NCBI GenBank assembly: GCA_963556195.1
Contig: CAUVYP010000583.1
Location: 620,001-684,000 of the forward strand
Source: Sepiola atlantica
Taxonomy: Eukaryota > Mollusca > Cephalopoda > Sepiida > Sepiolidae
Direction of reading: 5' to 3'
DNA: 64,000 bases
The notes beneath the pieces are model-generated. The model had not been told where the DNA came from, ran no database searches, and saw nothing but the letters and a program-made list of their open reading frames with translations. The first letter of the stretch is position 1. Each line of letters opens with the position of its first letter. Position numbers and translations under genes: made by a program. Positions 1-10,249 of this stretch are shown here, one piece after another.

Positions 1-49
1 GTTGATTATATGTTTTGTTGTTAAATGTTAACAATCATTACCTTGAATT
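1..49. repeat. Reference 49-bp monomer (first full copy)
   Basis: I take the monomer to begin at GTTGATTATATG and end at CCTTGAATT; the phase is arbitrary. Sites that vary repeatedly along the array are: position 4 (G or T, giving GTTGAT or GTTTAT); a T inserted near position 7 (the 50-bp class); position 12 region (TATATG, TATACG, TATAGG, TATATA, TATTTG); position 20-22 (GTTAAATG, GTTCAATG, GTTTAATG, GTAAAATG); positions 29-30 (GTTAAC, GTTTAC, GTAAAC, GTCAAC, rarely GTATAC); position 39 (CATTACC or CATCACC, both very common); and position 45 (CCTTGAATT, CTTTAATT, CTTAAATT, CCTGGAATT, CCTCGAATT). The order of these variants defines the higher-order structure. Confidence 0.95.
18..34. repeat. 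Perfect 7-bp dyad within each monomer (first example)
   Basis: TTGTTAAATGTTAACAA is a perfect inverted repeat with 7-bp arms TTGTTAA and TTAACAA around a 3-bp ATG spacer. It contains GTTAAC, a 6-bp palindrome (the HpaI recognition sequence), at 27-32. It recurs in most monomers, so the array offers several hundred regularly spaced short hairpin or cruciform candidates. GTTTAC, GTAAAC and GTCAAC variants each break one arm pair. A 3-nt loop with an all-A/T and single G/C stem is weak on its own; the regular spacing is the unusual part. Function is not known from the sequence. Confidence 0.9.
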
Positions 50-52
50 GTT
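30..52. repeat. Second, overlapping dyad across the monomer junction (first example)
   Basis: AACAAT (30-35) is perfectly complementary to ATTGTT (47-52), which spans the junction between this monomer and the next; the loop is 11 bases. One more T-A pair is possible beyond a G-T mismatch. The left arm overlaps the right arm of the 18-34 dyad, so a single strand could form one hairpin or the other but not both with the same bases. AACAAT and ATTGTT are also the two orientations of the core recognised by SOX-type HMG-box proteins; at this base composition that match may be coincidental. Confidence 0.8.
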
Positions 53-99
53 GATTTATATGTTTTGTTGTTAAATGTTAACAATCATCACCTTGAATT
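50..99. repeat. Reference 50-bp monomer (extra T class)
   Basis: This copy reads GATTTATATG where the 49-bp class reads GATTATATG, a one-base expansion of a T run. The 50-bp class is scattered through the array but also occurs in runs of three or four, for example from about 1,621, 5,071, 8,471, 11,921, 23,291, 26,981, 30,478, 47,277, 51,322, 56,647, 57,828, 59,503 and 60,193. These runs usually follow a TATACG monomer. Mixing 49- and 50-bp copies gives an average period slightly above 49.2 bp, which agrees with every higher-order distance measured here. Confidence 0.93.
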
Positions 100-3000
100 G
101 TTGATTATATGTTTTGTTGTTAAATGTTTACAATCATCATCTTGAATTGTTGATGATATGATTTGTTGTTAAATGTTAACAATCATTACCTTGAATTGTT
201 GATTATATGTTTTGTTGTTAAATGTTAACAATCATTACCTTGAATTGTTGATTTATATGTTTTGTTGTTAAATGTTAACAATCATCACCTTGAATTGTTG
301 ATTATATGTTTTGTTGTTAAATGTTAACAATCATCACCTTGAATTGTTGATGATATGATTTGTTGTTAAATGTTAACAATCATTACCTTGAATTGTTGAT
401 TATATGTTTTGTTGTTAAATGTTAACAATCATTACCTTTAATTGTTGATTATATGTTTTGTTGTTAAATGTTAACAATCATCACCTTGAATTGGTGATTA
501 TATGTTTTGTTGTTAAATGTTAACAATCATCACCTTGAATTGTTGATTATATGTTTTGTTGTTAAATGTTTACAATCATCACCTTGAATTGTTTATTATT
601 TGTTTTGTTGTTAAATGTTAACAATCATTACCTTGAATTGTTGATTATTTGTTTTGTTGTTAAATGTTAACAATCATTACCTTGAATTGTTGATTATATG
701 TTTTGTTGTTAAATGTTAACAATCATCACCTTTAATTGTTGATTATATGTTTTGTTGTTAAATGTTTACAATCATCACCTTGAATTGTTGATTATATGTT
801 TTGTTGTTAAATGTTAACAATCATTACCTTGAATTGTTGATTTATATGTTTTGTTGTTAAATGTTAACAACTATCACCTTGAATTGTTGATTATATGTTT
901 TGTTGTTAAATGTTTACAATCATCACCTTGAATTGTTGATGATATGATTTGTTGTTAAATGTTAACAATCATTACCTTTAATTGTTGATTATATGTTTTG
1001 TTGTTAAATGTTAACAATCATCACCTTGAATTGTTGATTATATGTTTTGTTGTTAAATGTTAACAATCATTACCTTGAATTGTTGATTATATGTTTTGTT
1101 GTTAAATGTTAACAATCATTACCTTTAATTGTTGATTATATGTTTTGTTGTTAAATGTTAACAATCATCACCTTGAATTGTTTATTTATATGTTTTGTTG
1201 TTAAATGTTAACAATCATCACCTTGAATTGTTGATTATATGTTTTGTTGTTAAATGTTAACAATCATTACCTTGAATTGTTGATTATATGTTTTGTTGTT
1301 AAATTTTAACAATCATTACCTTTAATTGTTGATTATATGTTTTGTTGTTAAATGTTAACAATCATCACCTTGAATTGTTGATTATATGTTTTGTTGTTAA
1401 ATGTTAACAATCATTACCTTGAATTGTAGATTATATGTTTTGTTGTTAAATGTTAACAAACATTACCTTGAATTGTTGATTATATGTTTTGTTGTTAAAT
1501 GTTAACAATCATTACCTTGAATTGTTTATTTATATGTTTTGTTGTTAAATGTTAACAATCATTACCTTGAATTGTTGATTATACGTTTTGTTGTTAAATG
1601 TTAACAATCATCACCTTGAATTGTTGATTTATATGTTTTGTTGTTAAATGTTAACAATCATCACCTTGAATTGTTGATTTATATGTTTTGTTGTTAAATG
1701 TTAACAATCATCACCTTGAATTGTTGATTTATATGTTTTGTTGTTAAATGTTAACAATCATCACCTTGAATTGTTGATTATATGTTTTGTTGTTAAATGT
1801 TAACAATCATCACCTTGAATTGTTGATTATATGTTTTGTTGTTAAATGTTAACAATCATCACCTTGAATTGTTGATTATATGTTTTGTTGTTAAATGTTA
1901 ACAATAATCACCTTGAATTGTTGATTATATGTTTTGTTGTTAAATGTTAACAATCATCACCTTGAATTGTTGATTATATGTTTTGTTGTTAAATGTAAAC
2001 AATCATTACCTTGAATTGTTGATTTATATGTTTTGTTGTTAAATGTTAACAATCATCACCTTGAATTGTTGATTATATGTTTTGTTGTTAAATGTTAACA
2101 ATCATCACCTTGAATTGTTGATTATATGTTTTGTTGTTAAATGTAACCAATCATTACCTTTAATTGTTGATTTATATGTTTTGTTGTTAAATGTTAACAA
2201 TCATCACCTTGAATTGTTGATTATATGTTTTGTTGTTCAATGTTAACAATCATTACCTTGAATTGTTGATTATATGTTTTGTTGTTAAATGTTAACAATC
2301 ATTACCTTAAATTGTTGATTTATATGTTTTGTTGTTAAATGTTAACAATCATCACCTTGAATTGTTGATTATATGTTTTGTTGTTAAATGTTTACAATCA
2401 TCACCTTGAATTGTTGATTATATGTTTTGTTGTTAAATGTTAACAATCATCACCTTGAATTGTTGATTATATGTTTTGTTGTTAAATGTTAACAATCATT
2501 ACCTTGAATTGTTGATTATATGTTTTGTTGTTAAATGTTAACAATCATTACTTTGAATTGTTGATTATATGTTTTGTTGTTAAATGTTAACAATCATTAC
2601 CTTGAATTGTTTATTTATATGTTTTCTTGTTAAATGTTAACAATCATTACCTTGAATTGTTGATTATACGTTTTGTTGTTAAATGTTAACAATCATCACC
2701 TTGAATTGTTGATTTATATGTTTTGTTGTTAAATGTTAACAATCATTACCTTGAATTGTTGATTTATATGTTTTGTTGTTAAATGTTAACAATCATCACC
2801 TTGAATTCTTGATTTATATGTTTTGTTGTTAAATGTTAACAATCATCACCTTGAATTGTTGATTATATGTTTTGTTGTTCAATGTTAACAATCATTACCT
2901 TGAATTGTTGATTTATATGTTTTGTTGTTTAATGTTAACAATCATCACCTTGAATTGTTGATTATATGTTTTGTTGTTAAATGTTAACAATCATCACCTT

Positions 3001-6000
3001 GAATTGTTGATTATATGTTTTGTTGTTAAATGTTAACAATCATCACCTTGAATTGTTGATTATATGTTTTGTTGTTAAATGTTTACAATCATCACCTTGA
3101 ATTGTTGATTATTTGTTTTGTTGTTAAATGTTAACAATCATTACCTTGAATTGTTGATTATTTGTTTTGTTGTTAAATGTTAACAATCATTACCTTGAAT
3201 TGTGGATTATATGTTTTGTTGTTAAATGTTAACAATCATCACCTTTAATTGTTGATTATATGTTTTGTTGTTAAATGTTTACAATCATCACCTTGAATTG
3301 TTGATTATATGTTTTGTTGTTAAATGTTAACAATCATTACCTTGAATTGTTGATTTATATGTTTTGTTGTTAAATGTTAACAATCATCACCTTGAATTGT
3401 TGATTATATGTTTTGTTGTTAAATGTTAACAATCATCACCTTGAATTGTTGAGTATATGTTTTGTTGTTAAATGTTAACAATCATTACCTTGAATTGTTG
3501 ATTATATGTTTTGTTGTTAAATTTTAACAATCATTACCTTTAATTGTTGATTATATGTTTTGTTGTTAAATGTTAACAATCATCACCTTGAATTGTTGAT
3601 TATATGTTTTGTTGTTAAATGTTAACAATCATTACCTTGAATTGTTGATTATATGTTTTGTTGTTAAATGTTAACAATCATTACTTTGAATTGTTGATTA
3701 TATGTTTTGTTGTTAAATGTTAACAATCATTACCTTGAATTGTTTATTTATATGTTTTCTTGTTAAATGTTAACAATCATTACCTTGAATTGTTGATTAT
3801 ACGTTTTGTTGTTAAATGTTAACAATCATCACCTTGAATTGTTGATTTATATGTTTTGTTGTTAAATGTTAACAATCATCACCTTGAATTCTTGATTTAT
3901 ATGTTTTGTTGTTAAATGTTAACAATCATCACCTTGAATTGTTGATTATATGTTTTGTTGTTAAATGTTAACAATCATCACCTTGAATTGTTGATTATAT
4001 GTTTTGTTGTTAAATGTTAACAATCATTACCTTGAATTGTTGATTATATGTTTTGTTGTTAAATGTTAACAATCATTACCTTTAATTGTTGATTATATGT
4101 TTTGTTGTTAAATGTTAACAATCATCACCTTGAATTGTTGATTTATATGTTTTGTTGTTAAATGTTAACAATCATTACCTTGAATTGTTGATTATATGTT
4201 TTATTGTTAAATGTTAACAATCATTACCTTGAATTGTTGATTATATGTTTTGTTGTTAAATGTCAACAATCATTACCTTGAATTGTTTATTTATATGTTT
4301 TGTTGTTAAATGTTAACAATCATCACCTTGAATTGTTGATTATATGTTTTGTTGGTAAATGTTAACAATAATCACCTTGAATTGTTGATTATATGTTTTG
4401 TTGTTAAATGTAAACAATCATCACCTTGAATTGTTGATTATATGTTTTGTTGTTAAATGTAAACAATCATTACCTTGAATTGTTGATTTATATGTTTTGT
4501 TGTTAAATGTTAACAATCATCACCTTAAATTGTTGATTATATGTTTTGTTGTTAAATGTTAACAATCATCACCTTGAATTGTTGATTATATGTTTTGTTG
4601 TTAAATGTTAACAATCATTACCTTGAATTGTTTATTTATATGTTTTGTTGTTAAATGTTAACAATCATCACCTTGAATTGTTGATTATATGTTTTGTTGT
4701 TAAATGTTAACAATCATTACCTTGAATTGTTTATTATATGTTTTGTTGTTAAATTTTAACAATCATTACCTTTAATTGTTGATTATATGTTTTGTTGTTA
4801 AATGTTAACAATCATCACCTTGAATTGTTGATTATATGTTTTGTTGTTAAATGTTAACAATCATTACCTTGAATTGTTGATTATATGTTTTGTTGTTAAA
4901 TGTTAACAATCATTACCTTGAATTGTTGATTATATGTTTTGTTGTTAAATGTTAACAATCATTACCTTGAATTGTTTATTTATATGTTTTGTTGTTAAAT
5001 GTTAACAATCATTACCTTGAATTGTTGATTATACGTTTTGTTGTTAAATGTTAACAATCATCACCTTGAATTGTTGATTTATATGTTTTGTTGTTAAATG
5101 TTAACAATCATCACCTTGAATTGTTGATTTATATGTTTTGTTGTTAAATGTTAACAATCATCACCTTGAATTGTTGATTTATATGTTTTGTTGTTAAATG
5201 TTTACAATCATTACCTTGAATTGTTGATTATACGTTTTGTTGTTAAATGTTAACAATCATCACCTTGAATTGTTGATTATATGTTTTGTTGTTAAATGTT
5301 AACAATCATTACCTTGAATTGTTGATTTATATGTTTTGTTGTTAAATGTTAACAATCATTACCTTGAATTGTTGATTATACGTTTTGTTGTTAAATGTTA
5401 ACAATCATCACCTTGAATTGTTGATTTATATGTTTTGTTGTTAAATGTTAACAATCATCACCTTGAATTGTTGATTTATATGTTTTGTTGTTAAATGTTA
5501 ACAATCATCACCTTGAATTGTTGATTTATATGTTTTGTTGTTAAATGTTAACAATCATTACCTTGAATTGTTGATTATATGTTTTGTTGTTAAATGTTAA
5601 CAATCATCACCTTGAATTGTTGATTATATGTTTTGTTGTTAAATGTTAACAATCATTACCTTGAATTGTTGATTATATGTTTTGTTGTTCAATGTTAACA
5701 ATCATTACCTTGAATTGTTGATTTATATGTTTTGTTGTTTAATGTTAACAATCATCACCTTGAATTGTTGATTATATGTTTTGTTGTTAAATGTTAACAA
5801 TCATCACCTTGAATTGTTGATTATATGTTTTGTTGTTAAATGTTAACAATCATCACCTTGAATTGTTGATTATATGTTTTGTTGTTAAATGTTTACAATC
5901 ATCACCTTGAATTGTTGATTATTTGTTTTGTTGTTAAATGTTAACAATCATTACCTTGAATTGTTGATTATTTGTTTTGTTGTTAAATGTTAACAATCAT

Positions 6001-7288
6001 TACCTTGAATTGTGGATTATATGTTTTGTTGTTAAATGTTAACAATCATCACCTTTAATTGTTGATTATATGTTTTGTTGTTAAATGTTTACAATCATCA
6101 CCTTGAATTGTTGATTATATGTTTTGTTGTTAAATGTTAACAATCATTACCTTGAATTGTTGATTTATATGTTTTGTTGTTAAATGTTAACAATCATCAC
6201 CTTGAATTGTTGATTATATGTTTTGTTGTTAAATGTTTACAATCATCATCTTGAATTGTTGATGATATGATTTGTTGTTAAATGTTAACAATCATTACCT
6301 TGAATTGTTGATTATATGTTTTGTTGTTAAATGTTAACAATCATTACCTTGAATTGTTGATTTATATGTTTTGTTGTTAAATGTTAACAATCATCACCTT
6401 GAATTGTTGATTATATGTTTTGTTGTTAAATGTTAACAATCATCACCTTGAATTGTTGATGATATGATTTGTTGTTAAATGTTAACAATCATTACCTTGA
6501 ATTGTTGATTATATGTTTTGTTGTTAAATGTTAACAATCATTACCTTTAATTGTTGATTATATGTTTTGTTGTTAAATGTTAACAATCATCACCTTGAAT
6601 TGGTGATTATATGTTTTGTTGTTAAATGTTAACAATCATCACCTTGAATTGTTGATTATATGTTTTGTTGTTAAATGTTTACAATCATCACCTTGAATTG
6701 TTTATTATTTGTTTTGTTGTTAAATGTTAACAATCATTACCTTGAATTGTTGATTATTTGTTTTGTTGTTAAATGTTAACAATCATTACCTTGAATTGTT
6801 GATTATATGTTTTGTTGTTAAATGTTAACAATCATCACCTTTAATTGTTGATTATATGTTTTGTTGTTAAATGTTTACAATCATCACCTTGAATTGTTGA
6901 TTATATGTTTTGTTGTTAAATGTTAACAATCATTACCTTGAATTGTTGATTTATATGTTTTGTTGTTAAATGTTAACAACTATCACCTTGAATTGTTGAT
7001 TATATGTTTTGTTGTTAAATGTTTACAATCATCACCTTGAATTGTTGATGATATGATTTGTTGTTAAATGTTAACAATCATTACCTTTAATTGTTGATTA
7101 TATGTTTTGTTGTTAAATGTTAACAATCATCACCTTGAATTGTTGATTATATGTTTTGTTGTTAAATGTTAACAATCATTACCTTGAATTGTTGATTATA
7201 TGTTTTGTTGTTAAATGTTAACAATCATTACCTTTAATTGTTGATTATATGTTTTGTTGTTAAATGTTAACAATCATCACCTTGAATT

Positions 7289-7879
7289 GTTGATTTATAT
7301 GTTTTGTTGTCAAATGTTAACAATCATCACCTTAAATTGTTGATTATATGTTTTGTTGTTAAATGTTAACAATCATCACCTTGAATTGTTGATTATATGT
7401 TTTGTTGTTAAATGTTAACAATCATTACCTTGAATTGTTTATTTATATGTTTTGTTGTTAAATGTTAACAATCATCACCTTGAATTGTTGATTATATGTT
7501 TTGTTGTTAAATGTTAACAATCATTACCTTGAATTGTTGATTATATGTTTTGTTGTTAAATTTTAACAATCATTACCTTTAATTGTTGATTATATGTTTT
7601 GTTGTTAAATGTTAACAATCATCACCTTGAATTGTTGATTATATGTTTTGTTGTTAAATGTTAACAATCATTACCTTGAATTGTAGATTATATGTTTTGT
7701 TGTTAAATGTTAACAAACATTACCTTGAATTGTTGATTATATGTTTTGTTGTTAAATGTTAACAATCATTACCTTGAATTGTTTATTTATATGTTTTGTT
7801 GTTAAATGTTAACAATCATTACCTTGAATTGTTGATTATACGTTTTGTTGTTAAATGTTAACAATCATCACCTTGAATT
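7289..7879. repeat. 591-bp tandem duplication, unit 1
   Basis: This twelve-monomer segment is followed at once by a second copy (7,880-8,470). Markers shared at 591 bp are the rare GTCAAATG (C at 7,311 and 7,902), GTAGATT (7,683 and 8,274) with the AAACATTACC variant after it, and TATACG (C at 7,841 and 8,432). The match covers about 7,252-7,901. The single copy in block A copy 1 (about 1,180-1,620) lacks the GTCAAATG marker, so the duplication arose in the second block or was lost from the first. Confidence 0.88.
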
Positions 7880-8470
7880 GTTGATTTATATGTTTTGTTG
7901 TCAAATGTTAACAATCATCACCTTAAATTGTTGATTATATGTTTTGTTGTTAAATGTTAACAATCATCACCTTGAATTGTTGATTATATGTTTTGTTGTT
8001 AAATGTTAACAATCATTACCTTGAATTGTTTATTTATATGTTTTGTTGTTAAATGTTAACAATCATCACCTTGAATTGTTGATTATATGTTTTGTTGTTA
8101 AATGTTAACAATCATTACCTTGAATTGTTGATTATATGTTTTGTTGTTAAATTTTAACAATCATTACCTTTAATTGTTGATTATATGTTTTGTTGTTAAA
8201 TGTTAACAATCATCACCTTGAATTGTTGATTATATGTTTTGTTGTTAAATGTTAACAATCATTACCTTGAATTGTAGATTATATGTTTTGTTGTTAAATG
8301 TTAACAAACATTACCTTGAATTGTTGATTATATGTTTTGTTGTTAAATGTTAACAATCATTACCTTGAATTGTTTATTTATATGTTTTGTTGTTAAATGT
8401 TAACAATCATTACCTTGAATTGTTGATTATACGTTTTGTTGTTAAATGTTAACAATCATCACCTTGAATT
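7880..8470. repeat. 591-bp tandem duplication, unit 2
   Basis: This is the second copy of the twelve-monomer segment at 7,289-7,879. The match ends near 8,492, where unit 2 lacks the GTCAAATG variant that starts each unit and runs on as ordinary block A sequence. No difference between the two units was noticed at the markers or in the lines compared, which suggests a recent event such as unequal crossover or replication slippage over a multi-monomer register. Confidence 0.87.
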
Positions 8471-10249
8471 GTTGATTTATATGTTTTGTTGTTAAATGTT
8501 AACAATCATCACCTTGAATTGTTGATTTATATGTTTTGTTGTTAAATGTTAACAATCATCACCTTGAATTGTTGATTTATATGTTTTGTTGTTAAATGTT
8601 AACAATCATCACCTTGAATTGTTGATTATATGTTTTGTTGTTAAATGTTAACAATCATCACCTTGAATTGTTGATTATATGTTTTGTTGTTAAATGTTAA
8701 CAATCATCACCTTGAATTGTTGATTATATGTTTTGTTGTTAAATGTTAACAATAATCACCTTGAATTGTTGATTATATGTTTTGTTGTTAAATGTTAACA
8801 ATCATCACCTTGAATTGTTGATTATATGTTTTGTTGTTAAATGTAAACAATCATTACCTTGAATTGTTGATTTATATGTTTTGTTGTTAAATGTTAACAA
8901 TCATCACCTTGAATTGTTGATTATATGTTTTGTTGTTAAATGTTAACAATCATCACCTTGAATTGTTGATTATATGTTTTGTTGTTAAATGTAACCAATC
9001 ATTACCTTTAATTGTTGATTTATATGTTTTGTTGTTAAATGTTAACAATCATCACCTTGAATTGTTGATTATATGTTTTGTTGTTCAATGTTAACAATCA
9101 TTACCTTGAATTGTTGATTATATGTTTTGTTGTTAAATGTTAACAATCATTACCTTAAATTGTTGATTTATATGTTTTGTTGTTAAATGTTAACAATCAT
9201 CACCTTGAATTGTTGATTATATGTTTTGTTGTTAAATGTTTACAATCATCACCTTGAATTGTTGATTATATGTTTTGTTGTTAAATGTTAACAATCATCA
9301 CCTTGAATTGTTGATTATATGTTTTGTTGTTAAATGTTAACAATCATTACCTTGAATTGTTGATTATATGTTTTGTTGTTAAATGTTAACAATCATTACT
9401 TTGAATTGTTGATTATATGTTTTGTTGTTAAATGTTAACAATCATTACCTTGAATTGTTTATTTATATGTTTTCTTGTTAAATGTTAACAATCATTACCT
9501 TGAATTGTTGATTATACGTTTTGTTGTTAAATGTTAACAATCATCACCTTGAATTGTTGATTTATATGTTTTGTTGTTAAATGTTAACAATCATTACCTT
9601 GAATTGTTGATTTATATGTTTTGTTGTTAAATGTTAACAATCATCACCTTGAATTCTTGATTTATATGTTTTGTTGTTAAATGTTAACAATCATCACCTT
9701 GAATTGTTGATTATATGTTTTGTTGTTCAATGTTAACAATCATTACCTTGAATTGTTGATTTATATGTTTTGTTGTTTAATGTTAACAATCATCACCTTG
9801 AATTGTTGATTATATGTTTTGTTGTTAAATGTTAACAATCATCACCTTGAATTGTTGATTATATGTTTTGTTGTTAAATGTTAACAATCATCACCTTGAA
9901 TTGTTGATTATATGTTTTGTTGTTAAATGTTTACAATCATCACCTTGAATTGTTGATTATTTGTTTTGTTGTTAAATGTTAACAATCATTACCTTGAATT
10001 GTTGATTATTTGTTTTGTTGTTAAATGTTAACAATCATTACCTTGAATTGTGGATTATATGTTTTGTTGTTAAATGTTAACAATCATCACCTTTAATTGT
10101 TGATTATATGTTTTGTTGTTAAATGTTTACAATCATCACCTTGAATTGTTGATTATATGTTTTGTTGTTAAATGTTAACAATCATTACCTTGAATTGTTG
10201 ATTTATATGTTTTGTTGTTAAATGTTAACAATCATCACCTTGAATTGTT

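Larger units (their letters stand above)
1..6109. repeat. Higher-order block A, copy 1 (~6.1 kb)
   Basis: This is the first copy of a long block that restarts at 6,110. Base 1 aligns with 6,110, the CATCATC marker at 135 with 6,244, TTGGTG at 491 with 6,600, and the private CTATCACC at 871 with 6,980, all exactly 6,109 bp apart (about 124 monomers). From 1,180 to about 5,258 the same order of variants is found again 6,848 bp downstream (GTAGATT 1,426 to 8,274; GTGGATT 3,203 to 10,051). The distance grows because copy 2 gained sequence near 7.3-8.5 kb. GTGGATT at 3,203 and 6,013 also shows a partial 2,810-bp repeat inside the block. Confidence 0.85.

Noticed and set aside
8..16. TATA-like promoter in each monomer (TATATG followed by a T run)
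   Set aside because: AT-rich repeats contain such strings by chance. There is no downstream gene and no associated initiator or other conserved element.
18..34. Rho-independent terminator or bacterial operator
   Set aside because: The stem is AT-rich with a 3-base spacer and no G/C-rich stem plus T-tract arrangement. It is repeated hundreds of times with no genes nearby, so it is part of the satellite monomer.
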